Part shown: positions 16,330 through 25,626 of the stretch, in pieces
Layout of the letters: every line of letters begins with the position of its first letter
How positions within the stretch are numbered: the first letter of the stretch is position 1
Source of the DNA: Streptomyces venezuelae
Lineage (GTDB): Bacteria; Actinomycetota; Actinomycetes; Streptomycetales; Streptomycetaceae
Assembly (NCBI RefSeq): GCF_008642315.1
Contig: NZ_CP029192.1
Location: forward strand, 4,960,001 to 5,024,000
Reading direction: 5' to 3'
Length of the DNA: 64,000 nucleotides
Position numbers and translations under genes: made by a program
The notes under the pieces: generated by a model
Told to the model about the DNA's origin: nothing
Database searches by the model: none
What the model saw: the letters and a program-made list of their open reading frames with translations, nothing else

Positions 16330-18900
16330 TCAGTCGTCGGCCAGTTCGGCGACGCCTGTTACGCGGTGCAAGGGGTACGTGCGGACCTCGTCCGCCGTGT
16401 GGTCGTAGGCCGTGACGAAGCCGCCCTCCACCCGCACCGGAGCGATGACCCGCTGGCTCGCCGTGCCCTCCGCGTTCACGTACCCGATCCAGAGCGCCTC
16501 GCCCGTCAGCACCGCCGCCTGCATCGTGGCGAGGGTCTCCGCCGCCGTCGTACGCGGCAGACGGCCGTCCGACGGCGACGTCGGGGCCTCCTTGCGCGGC
16601 GCCGTCGACGCCAGGTCGCCCGCCCGGATCGCCCGCACCGCCGCGCCGATGAGCGTGGCGCCGGGCAGCGGCGGCCCGTCCGGCACCGGCTCGGGAGCCG
16701 AGCGCGGAGGCGTCCGGTGGGCGTGCGCGCGGGTGATCAGGACGTCGCCCTCCGCGCTCTCCGCGGCCGGCGCGAAACCCATCGCGCGCAGTCCGTCGAG
16801 GAGCGTGCCGGGGTCCGCCTGGGCGGCGAGCACGGTCGGCGCGAGGCGGCGCAGCCGCAGGCTCTGGGTGCGCTTGTCGGCGAGGATCTCGTTGAGGAGG
16901 GCCTCGTCGTCGCAGCGGACGTACGCGGACGCGGCCCCGATCCGCAGGTGGCCGTGTTTCCGCGCCACGTCGTCGATGAGATAGGCGAGGGGCTGCGGGA
17001 CGGGCGTGCGGGAGTGTGCCGCCAGGAACGCGTGCAGGTCGGACGCGGACTGCCCGGCGTCGAGCGCACGGCGTACGGAACCCGGCGTGAAGCGGTAGAC
17101 GGTGGCGCCGCCCTTCGACTCCACGTCGGCCAGGACGGCGAGGGCGTCGGCGAGCGGCCGCTCCAGCGGGCCGGGGGCCACGGCGGTGAGGTCGGCCTGG
17201 AGCAGGACGTGGTCGAGGGGCTCGGGGAGGAGCGGGGCGAGGAGCCGCGTGGCGTGGGCGGCGGCGAGGCTCTGCTCGACGGACGGGTCGGCGGACGCGC
17301 CCTCGGGGCCGGTGGAGGCGGATGCTCCGGAGGAGGCGGACAGCAGTGCTCGGCCGTGTGACGACAGCGCCCCGCGTCCCGTGACACCCAGCATCTCCGC
17401 CTCGTTCAGCGTCCACTGCGCGATGCGCGACCGCAGGTCCTGCGGGGTCGGCGAGTCGGACGGGTTCGCGGCGCCGTCCTGCGCGGGGCGGCCGCGCGAT
17501 GCGGACGGGCGCTCCCAGCGGAGCCGGTTCTGGAGCGTCTCGGGGACGGGCGCCGTGCCCTCCGGCAGCGTGGCGGCGAGCGCGAGGACCCGGTGCCGTA
17601 CCTCGGGGGCGGTCGAGCGGTCCAGGTGCGGGCCGAGCGCGGAGAGCGTGCGGTCCTTGCCGTCGCGGCCGCCCACGAGCCCCGCCGTCCGCGTCGCCGC
17701 GAGCCACGCCGTGGCCAGCGCCGACCAGCGTTCGGCGGCGGGCAGCTCCTGCCACTCGTCGTACGCGGGCGTCGCCGCGTACCGCTCGTCGGCCTCGCCG
17801 TCCGAGGCCAGCAGCCCGGCCGCGTACGCGAGTTCGACCCAGAACGCGGCGAGCGGCTCGGACGTGTCGAGGGCCACCGCGGTCCGTTTCAGGTCGCGCA
17901 CGCTCAGCCCGCCCGCGCGCAGCACCGCGGGCCCGCCCTCGTCCCAGTCCTTGAGGAGCTCCTCGACGGTGGCGAGCGCGGTGTAGGCCTGTCCGGCGGC
18001 GGCCGCGTCCACAACCTGTGGACGGTATTCGCGGGCGACCTCGACGGTCGGCGGCACGGGCTCCGGGGTGCGGTGCGCGCGGCCCGCGCGCAGGTGCAGG
18101 GCCGCCTCGCGGGGCAGCACGACCGTGCCGGGCGCGGTCGGGAGGAGCAGGCCCCGGTCGAGGAGCCAGCGCAGGTGGCGGGCGGGGTCGGCGGTGACCT
18201 GGCCGTAGGGCGGGCCCCACACGAGCCGGGACAGCACCTCCACGGACTCCGCCGGCGCCTCGTCGAGCAGCGCCGACATCCGCGTACGGTCCGTGAACAG
18301 CGCGGTCAACGACTGTACGGCGGACACCGGGTCGTGGGTCGTCGGCAGTCCTGCCGCCGTGACGATGTCCTGGACCCGGGTCGGCGACATCCCGGCGGTG
18401 GCCTCGGCGACGGTGGGGCCGAGACCGGTCGGGGAGGGGTGCTGCGGCGCCGGGGCGAGGAGCTCGCGGGCGGTGCGCACGAGCCGCAGCCGGTCGTCGG
18501 GCCCCCACACGAGGGCCTGCGCGTGGAGGGTGGCGAGGGCGCGCGGCAGGGCGGCCTCGACGGCGGCGTCGCCGTCGTCCCCCGCGAGCAGGCGGCGCAC
18601 CTCCTCGTACGAGGCGGGATCGGGCGCCACGGCGAGCACCTCGGCGACCTGCTGCGCGAACCGGTCGAGCCGCTCCAGCGCACGCACCACGGAGGCGCGG
18701 GTCCCCGCGCGGGTGGCGAGCTGCGTGAGGTCGTTCGGCACGGGGTTCAGGAGATCGGGCCGGGCGCGCAGCAGGCCGGCGAGCGCGTCGTCGTCCCGCG
18801 ACCTGAGCGCTTCGGCGAGAGACCGCGGCACGTCCGCCGCACGCGGCGGTGCGGTGACGCTCGCGTCGGCGTTGTCCGTGTACTGCGGCTCGGTGCTCAT
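16330..18900 (-). CDS. Helicase_C_3 / XPB-partner protein with C-terminal WYL-like domain
   Basis: 856 aa, cytoplasmic, low in motifs. It lacks Walker motifs. The central and C-terminal parts match the actinobacterial helicase-associated family (helicase_C_3, XPB/Ssl2-like): PLLPEPLDHVLLQADLTAVA, LADVESKGGATVYRF, YLIDDVARKHGHLRIG and DKRTQSLRLRRLAPTVLAA. The last 65 residues (ALWIGYVNAEGTASQRVIAP ... RTYPLHRVTGV) form a WYL-like ligand-sensing domain. The gene is usually found near the xpb helicase, as here (19847), and may be its regulatory or targeting subunit; that is inference. Start ATG 18900 is used; GTG 18909 (MNRMSTEP) is equally possible. Confidence 0.8.
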   Translation of the reverse strand: MSTEPQYTDNADASVTAPPRAADVPRSLAEALRSRDDDALAGLLRARPDLLNPVPNDLTQLATRAGTRASVVRALERLDRFAQQVAEVLAVAPDPASYEEVRRLLAGDDGDAAVEAALPRALATLHAQALVWGPDDRLRLVRTARELLAPAPQHPSPTGLGPTVAEATAGMSPTRVQDIVTAAGLPTTHDPVSAVQSLTALFTDRTRMSALLDEAPAESVEVLSRLVWGPPYGQVTADPARHLRWLLDRGLLLPTAPGTVVLPREAALHLRAGRAHRTPEPVPPTVEVAREYRPQVVDAAAAGQAYTALATVEELLKDWDEGGPAVLRAGGLSVRDLKRTAVALDTSEPLAAFWVELAYAAGLLASDGEADERYAATPAYDEWQELPAAERWSALATAWLAATRTAGLVGGRDGKDRTLSALGPHLDRSTAPEVRHRVLALAATLPEGTAPVPETLQNRLRWERPSASRGRPAQDGAANPSDSPTPQDLRSRIAQWTLNEAEMLGVTGRGALSSHGRALLSASSGASASTGPEGASADPSVEQSLAAAHATRLLAPLLPEPLDHVLLQADLTAVAPGPLERPLADALAVLADVESKGGATVYRFTPGSVRRALDAGQSASDLHAFLAAHSRTPVPQPLAYLIDDVARKHGHLRIGAASAYVRCDDEALLNEILADKRTQSLRLRRLAPTVLAAQADPGTLLDGLRAMGFAPAAESAEGDVLITRAHAHRTPPRSAPEPVPDGPPLPGATLIGAAVRAIRAGDLASTAPRKEAPTSPSDGRLPRTTAAETLATMQAAVLTGEALWIGYVNAEGTASQRVIAPVRVEGGFVTAYDHTADEVRTYPLHRVTGVAELADD

Positions 18901-18970
18901 CCGGTTCACGGTAGCGGGTCGAGCCGCATCCCTGGTGTGCTGTCGCCCTTGCGGGACCGCCTGCGCCCGC

Positions 18971-19726
18971 CTACCGCTCCCGCCCGTCCAGCGGCCCGAA
19001 CACCGCGAGCGCGTCCGTGTCGCTGTCGCGGGCCCGCAAGTAGTGGTCCGCCCAGTCCGCGACGTCGGGGTAGCCGCACTCCCGGGTCAGGCGGGCCACG
19101 GCGGCGTCGATGTCGTACGGCGTGGTGCGCAGCTCGATGCCGGGGCCGAGGAGGGCCCAGTGGGCGCCCGGGCGGCCGTAGGGCATGCCGACGCTGCCGG
19201 GGTTGACGGCCGTGCGGCCGTGGGCGAGGCGGACGAACGGCATGTGGGTGTGGCCGCAGACCACCGTGCGCACGGCGGGGTCGACGCCGTCGAGGACCTC
19301 CGCCCACCGTTCGGGGCGGGAGTCGACCAGGACGATCTCCTCGTCGTCGCGGGGCGTGGCGTGGCAGAAGAGGACGTCGCCGAGGCCCGTGAGCGTGAGG
19401 CGCGCCGACCGCGGGAGCCGCTCCAGGAGGTCCAGGTGGTCCGTGCGGAGTTGGTCCGCCGCCCAGGGGCCGATGGGGTCGGGGATGGTGTCGCGGTGGC
19501 CGCGGCGGTATTCGAGCAGCTCACGGTCGGCGTTGCCGCTGATCGGGACGGCGCGGTCGCCGAGCTCGGCCAGCAGGTCGAGTACCTCGGCGGGCTGTGG
19601 GCCCGCTGTGATGTCGCCGGTCAGCACCACCCGGTCCGCCGCGCGCACCTCCGGCTCCGCGAGGACGGCTTCGAGGGCGGGCAGGACGCCGTGGATGTCG
19701 GAGAGAACGGCCACTCGGGTCAGCAT
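18971..19726 (-). CDS. Calcineurin-like metallophosphoesterase (YfcE/MJ0936 type)
   Basis: 251 aa. All metal-binding motifs are present in order: SDIHG near residue 9, LTGDITAGP, SGNADRE, FCHATP and VCGHTHMPF, ending with NPGSVGMP. This is the DHH-unrelated MJ0936/YfcE group of dinuclear-metal phosphodiesterases; the natural substrate is not predictable. It starts at ATG 19726 and is divergent from xpb (120 bp between starts). It lies upstream of, and in line with, the helicase_C_3 gene, with a 70-bp gap. Confidence 0.9.
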   Translation of the reverse strand: MLTRVAVLSDIHGVLPALEAVLAEPEVRAADRVVLTGDITAGPQPAEVLDLLAELGDRAVPISGNADRELLEYRRGHRDTIPDPIGPWAADQLRTDHLDLLERLPRSARLTLTGLGDVLFCHATPRDDEEIVLVDSRPERWAEVLDGVDPAVRTVVCGHTHMPFVRLAHGRTAVNPGSVGMPYGRPGAHWALLGPGIELRTTPYDIDAAVARLTRECGYPDVADWADHYLRARDSDTDALAVFGPLDGRER

Positions 19727-19846
19727 GATCACCAATGTGGGGCGGCGGCCGCGCCCCGGTACAGCCGCTTTCGCCCCCCGCGTACCGCCCGCGTACCGCC
19801 GCCGGTGCGGCACACTGGACGTTTGGCCTACGGAAAGGGCGCTCGC

Positions 19847-21487
19847 GTGAACGGTCCCCTCATCGTCCAGTCGGACAAGACCCTCCTGCTCGAGGTCGAC
19901 CACGAGCAGGCGGAGGCCTGCCGTCGTGCCATCGCGCCCTTCGCGGAGCTGGAGCGGGCGCCCGAGCACATCCACACCTACCGGGTCACCCCGCTCGGGC
20001 TGTGGAACGCGCGGGCCGCCGGGCACGACGCGGAGCAGGTCGTGGACGCGCTCGTGGAGTTCTCGCGGTACCCCGTGCCGCACGCGCTGCTCGTCGACGT
20101 CGCCGAGACGATGGCGCGGTACGGACGCCTCACGCTCTCCAAGCACCCCACCCACGGACTCGTCCTCACCACCACCGACCGGCCGGTGCTCGAAGAGATC
20201 CTGCGGTCGAAGAAGGTGCAGCCGCTCGTCGGCGCGCGCCTCGACCCGGACACCGTGGCCGTCCACCCCTCCGAGCGCGGCCAGATCAAGCAGACGCTGC
20301 TGAAGCTGGGCTGGCCCGCCGAGGACCTCGCCGGATACGTCGACGGCGAGGCGCACAAGATCGACCTGGACGAGGCGGGCTGGTCGCTGCGGCCCTACCA
20401 GCAGCAGGCCGTCGAGGGGTTCTGGCACGGCGGCAGCGGCGTCGTCGTCCTGCCCTGCGGGGCCGGGAAGACCCTGGTCGGCGCGGGGGCCATGGCGCAG
20501 GCCAAGGCCACCACGCTCATCCTCGTCACCAACACGGTCTCCGCCCGCCAGTGGAAGCACGAGCTGGTGAAGCGGACCTCCCTGACGGAGGACGAGATCG
20601 GTGAGTACAGCGGGACGCGCAAGGAGATCCGGCCCGTCACGATCGCCACGTACCAGGTGCTGACGACCAAGCGGAAGGGCATCTACCCGCACCTCGAACT
20701 CTTCGACTCGCGCGACTGGGGCCTCGTGATCTACGACGAGGTGCACCTGCTGCCCGCGCCCGTCTTCAAGTTCACCGCCGATCTGCAGGCCCGCCGCCGT
20801 CTCGGGCTCACGGCGACCCTCGTACGCGAGGACGGGCGCGAGTCCGACGTCTTCTCCCTCATCGGGCCCAAGCGGTTCGACGCCCCGTGGAAGGAGATCG
20901 AGGCGCAGGGCTACATCGCGCCCGCCGACTGCGTCGAGGTGCGGGTCAACCTCACCGACAGCGAGCGGCTCGCGTACGCCACCGCGGAGGCCGAGGAGAA
21001 GTACCGCTTCTGCGCCACCACGGCGACGAAGCGGAAGGTGACGGAGGCGCTGGTCAAGAAGCACGCGGGCGAGCAGACGCTGGTCATCGGGCAGTACATC
21101 GACCAGCTCGACGAGCTCGGCGAACACCTGGACGCGCCCGTCATCAAGGGCGAGACGACCAACGCGCAGCGAGAGAAGCTCTTCGACGCGTTCCGCGAGG
21201 GCGAGATCTCCGTCCTCGTCGTCTCCAAGGTCGCCAACTTCTCCATCGACCTGCCCGAGGCGACGGTCGCCATCCAGGTGTCCGGCACGTTCGGGTCGCG
21301 GCAGGAGGAGGCGCAGCGCCTCGGCCGCGTGCTGCGGCCCAAGGCCGACGGGCACGAGGCGCGCTTCTACTCCGTCGTCGCGCGCGACACCATCGACCAG
21401 GACTTCGCCGCCCACCGGCAGCGGTTCCTCGCCGAGCAGGGTTACGCGTACCGCATCGTGGACGCGGACGAGCTGCTGGCGGGATAG
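19847..21487 (+). CDS. XPB-type DNA repair helicase (superfamily 2)
   Basis: 546 aa, the normal bacterial XPB length. The N-terminal damage-recognition-like domain (about 1-180) precedes the SF2 motor: SLRPYQQQAVEGF (Q-like), PCGAGKTLVGA (K208), YDEVHLLPA (Walker B, D297), LTATLVREDGRE, then the C-terminal RecA fold with VVSKVANFSIDLPEA and QRLGRVLRPK (motif VI, preceded by GSRQEEA). The RED motif of archaeal XPB is present in REDGRE. It is a 3'-5' DNA helicase, presumably for repair or transcription-linked opening. GTG 19847 is used because GGAAAGGG lies 6 nt upstream. Confidence 0.92.
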   Translation: MNGPLIVQSDKTLLLEVDHEQAEACRRAIAPFAELERAPEHIHTYRVTPLGLWNARAAGHDAEQVVDALVEFSRYPVPHALLVDVAETMARYGRLTLSKHPTHGLVLTTTDRPVLEEILRSKKVQPLVGARLDPDTVAVHPSERGQIKQTLLKLGWPAEDLAGYVDGEAHKIDLDEAGWSLRPYQQQAVEGFWHGGSGVVVLPCGAGKTLVGAGAMAQAKATTLILVTNTVSARQWKHELVKRTSLTEDEIGEYSGTRKEIRPVTIATYQVLTTKRKGIYPHLELFDSRDWGLVIYDEVHLLPAPVFKFTADLQARRRLGLTATLVREDGRESDVFSLIGPKRFDAPWKEIEAQGYIAPADCVEVRVNLTDSERLAYATAEAEEKYRFCATTATKRKVTEALVKKHAGEQTLVIGQYIDQLDELGEHLDAPVIKGETTNAQREKLFDAFREGEISVLVVSKVANFSIDLPEATVAIQVSGTFGSRQEEAQRLGRVLRPKADGHEARFYSVVARDTIDQDFAAHRQRFLAEQGYAYRIVDADELLAG

Positions 21488-21503
21488 CGGGCGCGGGCCG
21501 CGG

Positions 21504-21884
21504 TCAGGCCCCCGCGAACATCGCCGCGGGAATCACCAGGACCGACGTCAGGGCGAACGCCGTCCGCAGCCACGCCGCGCGCGAGCCGCGCGGCGTGAGC
21601 CAGCCCGCCGTCAGGCAGCCGAGGCCGCCGAGCGTCGCGAGGACGCAGCGTGCCACCACGTCCTGGTGGGCCTGCGACGAGGCGTCGCCGAGCTCCGCGT
21701 CGAGGGCGACCAGGTACCAGCCGATCGTGAGGAGCAGCAGCACGACGGGTGTCGCCAGGGCCAGGGCGACGACGCGGGACTGCTGCGGGACGGGGTGCGC
21801 GGCGGCGTAGGCGGCGTTACGGGCGGCCCACTCGTGGCGGGGCTCCGTCGCGGGAGCCGTCTCGGGGTCCGTCTTGGGGTGCAT
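21504..21884 (-). CDS. Small membrane protein of unknown function
   Basis: 126 aa with three hydrophobic stretches (VVALALATPVVLLLLTIGWY, ARCVLATLGGLGCLTAGWL, LRTAFALTSVLVIPAAMFAG) after a polar N-terminus. I do not recognise the family. Start ATG 21884 lies 68 bp inside the 3' end of the GT87 gene on the same strand, so translation is probably coupled; TTG 21896 is an alternative. No charge or motif points to a function. Confidence 0.6.
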   Translation of the reverse strand: MHPKTDPETAPATEPRHEWAARNAAYAAAHPVPQQSRVVALALATPVVLLLLTIGWYLVALDAELGDASSQAHQDVVARCVLATLGGLGCLTAGWLTPRGSRAAWLRTAFALTSVLVIPAAMFAGA

Positions 21885-23046
21885 GGAACGAGTCAACCCG
21901 GCGGCGCGGGGCCGGCACCTCGGTCCGCGTACTCAGGTACGTACTCAACATCGGCGCCGACGCGAGGGCGAGCAGCGCGTACGGCGAAGCCAACGCCTGC
22001 TGCCACCACGGCAGGTGGAGGTCCAGGGCGCCGTCGTGCGGGAGCAGCCAGAACGTGCGGGCCGTGAAGAGGGCCGCCACCGCCGCCGCCGGGCGCGGGC
22101 GGCCCTCCGCGATCAGGACGACCAGGAGCGGCACGCACCACACCCAGTGGTGCGACCAGCTGATCGGGGAGACCAGCAGGGCCGTGAACGCGGCGAGGAG
22201 CAGCGCGCGCGGCTCGTCAGGGGCGCGGCGGACCAGCCAGAGACCGACGGCGGCGGTCACGGCCGCGGGGACCGCCCAGGCCGCGCCCGGCTCCGCGTCG
22301 TGCAGGAGGCGCGCGACCAGGCCCTGGAGCGACTGGTTGTCGACGATCCACGCCTTGCCGACGCGGCCCGTCTCGAAGACCCGCCGCGTCCAGAAGTCGA
22401 CGCTCGCGGCGGGCAGCACCAGCGCACCGAGCAGCACGGTGCCGGCGAACCCGGCGCACGCGACGGCCGCCTCGCGGACGCGGCCCCGCAGCAGGAGAAA
22501 GACGACGAACACGGCGGGCGTCAGCTTGATCCCGGCCGCGACACCGACCGCGAACCCCTTGCCGACGGCGCCGGGCGGCCGGGTGAGGTCCCACAGGACC
22601 AGGCAGGCGAGCGCGAGGTTGATCTGGCCGAACAGGACGGTCTGGAAGACGGGTTCGAGCCACAGGGCGAGGGCGGTCGCGGCGCACAGGAACGGCGCGG
22701 GGGCGGGGCGGCCGGCCAGCTTGCAGGAGAGGCGGACCAGGAGGAGGAGAAGGGCGACGTTGCCGACGAGGAAGACCGTCTTCAGGGCGCCCAGGGGCAG
22801 CCAGGTCGTCGGTACGAAGAGGATCGCGGCGAACGGCGGGTAGGTGGCGGGAAGTTCCCACTCGGTGACGGTGAACCCGTACAGGTCGCTGCCGTTGGCG
22901 ACGGCGGCGCCCTCGGCCCGGTAGACCAGGGTGTCGGCCATCGGGACGTGCTGGACGACGCAGAGGACGGCCAGAGCGGCGAGGGAGACCGCGAGCAGCA
23001 CGCGAGCCGCGGTGAGTGAACGAGTCGTCACGATCCGTGGTTGCAC
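21817..23046 (-). CDS. GT87-family polyprenyl-phosphate-mannose mannosyltransferase
   Basis: 409 aa with nine to ten membrane helices. Family features: an early extracytoplasmic Asp-containing loop (PMADTLVYRAEGAAVANGSD), YPPFAAILFVP, FGQINLALACLVLWDL, GIKLTPAVFVVFLLLRGR and NQSLQGLVARLL. These fit the DUF2029/GT87 group that includes alpha-1,2-mannosyltransferases using decaprenyl-phosphate-mannose on the outer face. The product could be a mannosylated lipid or glycan. GTG 23046 has TAAAGT 6 nt upstream (23053-23058), so a leaderless transcript is likely. The polar C-terminus overlaps the next gene. Confidence 0.85.
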   Translation of the reverse strand: MQPRIVTTRSLTAARVLLAVSLAALAVLCVVQHVPMADTLVYRAEGAAVANGSDLYGFTVTEWELPATYPPFAAILFVPTTWLPLGALKTVFLVGNVALLLLLVRLSCKLAGRPAPAPFLCAATALALWLEPVFQTVLFGQINLALACLVLWDLTRPPGAVGKGFAVGVAAGIKLTPAVFVVFLLLRGRVREAAVACAGFAGTVLLGALVLPAASVDFWTRRVFETGRVGKAWIVDNQSLQGLVARLLHDAEPGAAWAVPAAVTAAVGLWLVRRAPDEPRALLLAAFTALLVSPISWSHHWVWCVPLLVVLIAEGRPRPAAAVAALFTARTFWLLPHDGALDLHLPWWQQALASPYALLALASAPMLSTYLSTRTEVPAPRRRVDSFHAPQDGPRDGSRDGAPPRVGRP

Positions 23047-23120
23047 GGCGTGACTTTAGTGGACCGAGGTCGGTGGACGGCGGAGAAGGGGTGGGCGTGC
23101 CGGACCCGGCCGGCGCCGCG

Positions 23121-23309
23121 TCAGCGGGTCCGCACGCCCGCTTCCTCGGCGAACTCGCCGAGCACGACGACGCCGAACGCGGCGCTCATGAGGACCTTGG
23201 CGGCGCGCAGGGCACCGCCGATGCCGCGCGGGTGCGGGGCGCCGTGCGGCACGGCGCCGGGGTCGGCGGACGACTGGGCGGACACGGGGGTGAAGGTGGT
23301 TGCGCTCAT
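23121..23309 (-). CDS. Small hypothetical protein
   Basis: 62 aa from ATG 23309 (MSATTFTPVSAQ). The N-terminal half is Pro/His/Ser-rich and disordered. The second half (GIGGALRAAKVLMSAAFGVVVLGEF) is a single amphipathic to hydrophobic helix that could insert in the membrane. Codon usage has the strong third-position GC of neighbours. It stands alone between the divergent GT87 promoter and the 23506 gene. Function unknown. Confidence 0.5.
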   Translation of the reverse strand: MSATTFTPVSAQSSADPGAVPHGAPHPRGIGGALRAAKVLMSAAFGVVVLGEFAEEAGVRTR

Positions 23310-23505
23310 GTGTCCATGATGGTTCTCGCGCGTCCCACGCACATCGGCCTGCGGTGCAACCCTCCCCTCGGTCTGGGGTGCAACCTGCGACGGAGCCCGT
23401 ACGCCTAAAGGCGGAGGCCGACCCCTAGGGCCTCCGGAGAAGGTACCGTCGAGAGCGCTGGGTACAACCGCGGCGCGTCAACGCAGCCGCCCCGGAGGGG
23501 ACTTC

Positions 23506-24600
23506 GTGGGGATCGAGAGCGATCAGCTGGTCTACGACTATCTGAGCCGGGTCGGAGACCTGGCCCAGCAGCGGCAGTTGCCGTCCGGCGACCGGATGCG
23601 GCTGGTCGCCGACCTGCGGAACCGGATCGACCGGGGCAGAGGCGGGGCCACCGGCGACAACCCCGCCTCCGTCCGCCGGATCCTCGCCCGCCTCGGCACC
23701 CCGGAAGAGGTCGTGGAGGCGGCGGGCGGCGCCTCCGGGGACGTACGGAGCGACGTGCCGGGACACACGCCGGGGCAGGCGCAGGGGCAGGCGCCGGACG
23801 ACGTACCGGCGAAACTTCGCGCCCTGCGCGTACCGAAGCCCCGCCGCACCACGAAGAAGGCCCCGGAGGCTGCCGAGTCCCCCGAGTCATCGCGCATCCC
23901 CGACCCACGCCGCCCGCCCGACCTGCCGGACCTGTTCGAGGGCGCCGCGCCACCGCACCTCGCGGGCATCGACGAGCTCGGCCCCAGCGGCTCCCAGCCC
24001 GACTGGTGGCGCGTGGACAGCAGCCCGTTCGGCCACGCCGACAGCGTCCCCGGCTTCGTCGGGGGCATCGAGATCCCCGAGATCCTCAAGCCCCCGTCCA
24101 AGGCGGGCCCCAAGAAGGTCCGGGAAGAGTCGGACGAGGACGAGGAGGACGGCGACGAGGAGGAGGGCGAGGAAGAGTCCGCGTACGAGGAGGCGGTGGA
24201 GGAGCCTGGGCGGCGCAGGTGGCGGCTGCCGGGGGCGCGGGCCGCCGTCGGCACGGGGCCGACGTTCAGCAACCCGCTGCTCCTGCTCGCCGCCGCGCTC
24301 CTCACCGTCGGCGCGGTCCTCGGCAATCTCGTCGTCCTCGGCGTCGGCTGGCTCATCGCCTACGCCTCCCGCAGGCTCACCCGCGCCGAGGTGAAGTTCG
24401 CCGTGATCGGGCTGCCGACCCTCGCGGTGGCGGCCGGGATCACCTGGCTGTGGGGGCGCGGCGACGGGCGCTGGGGCGACCCGATCAGGGACGGGCACAT
24501 GAGCGACGCCATCGGCGACACCTGGCCGTGGGTGGTGCGGGGGGCGGCCGTCGCCTCCGCGCTGTTCCTGCTGTGGAGGTCGCAGCGGCAACGGCCGTGA
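23506..24600 (+). CDS. Membrane protein with helical N-terminal domain and acidic linker
   Basis: 364 aa. The first 75 residues (DQLVYDYLSRVGDLAQQRQL ... ILARLGTPEEVVEAAGG) look like the HAAS/DUF1700-type helical signalling domain, in which a short repeat of helices ends in LG-x-PxE. A disordered Pro-rich section follows, then an acidic run (about 204-225: EESDEDEEDGDEEEGEEE), and three to four membrane helices. GTG 23506 has GGAGGGG 5 nt upstream. HAAS domains usually couple to PadR-type regulators; none is adjacent. A conserved Streptomyces gene of unknown role, in my reading. Confidence 0.75.
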   Translation: MGIESDQLVYDYLSRVGDLAQQRQLPSGDRMRLVADLRNRIDRGRGGATGDNPASVRRILARLGTPEEVVEAAGGASGDVRSDVPGHTPGQAQGQAPDDVPAKLRALRVPKPRRTTKKAPEAAESPESSRIPDPRRPPDLPDLFEGAAPPHLAGIDELGPSGSQPDWWRVDSSPFGHADSVPGFVGGIEIPEILKPPSKAGPKKVREESDEDEEDGDEEEGEEESAYEEAVEEPGRRRWRLPGARAAVGTGPTFSNPLLLLAAALLTVGAVLGNLVVLGVGWLIAYASRRLTRAEVKFAVIGLPTLAVAAGITWLWGRGDGRWGDPIRDGHMSDAIGDTWPWVVRGAAVASALFLLWRSQRQRP

Positions 24601-24631
24601 GCAGCGGCAACGACCGCGAACAGCCCCGCCG

Positions 24632-25615
24632 CTACCGCTTCTTCGTCAGGTCGGCCTGCATCTCGTCCAGGATGCGGTCCGCCGCGGTGTAGCCGATGCC
24701 CTGGATCCACAGCTCGTCGTCGACGGTGTGGACGTTGCCGGACTTCACCGCCTTCATGTTCTTCCACAGGCCGCTGCCCACGGTCTGCGTCTCCTTGGAC
24801 TTCTTCGGATCGCCGTACGTGGAGCGGAAGATGACGTCCGTGTCCGCGAGGTCGATCTTCTCGGGGGACAGGTCGTAGGAGAAGCCGTCCTTGGCCTTCG
24901 CGGAGATCGGGGCGCGGCCGAGGCCGACGTCCTTGAGGAGGGTGGCGATGTAGCTCCGGTCGCCGTAGAGGCGGATGTCGGCGCCCTCGATGAAGCGCAG
25001 CACGTTGACCTTCGTCTGTTCGGCCTTCGCGGGGCCGCCGATGGCCTTGGTGACCTTCCGCGTGTGTGCCGTGTAGTCGGCGACGACCTTCTTCGCCTCG
25101 GCCCGCTTGCCGAGCGCGTCGGCGTGCACCTGGAAGTTCTCCTTCCAGGGGTAGCCGGTCGTCTCCGTCATGACGGTCGGCGCGATCGCCTTCAGCTGGT
25201 CGTACTTGGCGGCGTGCCGGATCTTCGACGTCAGGATGAGGTCGGGCTTCAGCGCGGCGATGGCCTCCATGTTGGGCGTCATCATCTCGCCGACGTCCTT
25301 GATGCCGCTGACCTCGTCCTTCGGCAGGTAGCCCAGGAACCCGGACGACGCCTCGACGTGCGTGGAGCCGACCGGTTTCACGCCGAGGGTGATCGCGGAG
25401 TCCAGTTCGGCGGTGTCGAGGACGACGACGCGGCGCGGGTTCACGGGCACTTTCACGTCGCCCATGGCCGTCTTCACCGTGTGGGTCCCGCCGGAGCCCG
25501 CGGCCGTGTCGCCGGAGTCCGACGAGCCGCAGGCGGTCAGCGCGAGCGTGCCGGTGAGGGCCAGCGAGCCGGTGAGCAGCGCGCGGCGGTGGATGGGGGC
25601 GCGGGAACGGGGCAT
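24632..25615 (-). CDS. Iron-siderophore ABC transporter substrate-binding lipoprotein
   Basis: 327 aa. Twin-arginine-like HRRALLTGS then lipobox LTAC (C29) marks a lipoprotein. The FecB/FhuD fold shows VPVNPRRVVVLDTAELDSAI, the long backbone helix, IAALKPDLILTSK, and the C-terminal WIQGIGYTAADRILDEM. It captures a ferric siderophore outside the cell for the two permeases. ATG 25615 is used because GAAAGGCG precedes it by 6 nt; an ATG at 25630 overlaps the ATPase stop (ATGA) and would add five residues. It is the last gene of the four-gene importer operon and converges with the 23506 gene (31 bp between stops). Confidence 0.9.
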   Translation of the reverse strand: MPRSRAPIHRRALLTGSLALTGTLALTACGSSDSGDTAAGSGGTHTVKTAMGDVKVPVNPRRVVVLDTAELDSAITLGVKPVGSTHVEASSGFLGYLPKDEVSGIKDVGEMMTPNMEAIAALKPDLILTSKIRHAAKYDQLKAIAPTVMTETTGYPWKENFQVHADALGKRAEAKKVVADYTAHTRKVTKAIGGPAKAEQTKVNVLRFIEGADIRLYGDRSYIATLLKDVGLGRAPISAKAKDGFSYDLSPEKIDLADTDVIFRSTYGDPKKSKETQTVGSGLWKNMKAVKSGNVHTVDDELWIQGIGYTAADRILDEMQADLTKKR

Positions 25616-25626
25616 GGGGACGCCTT

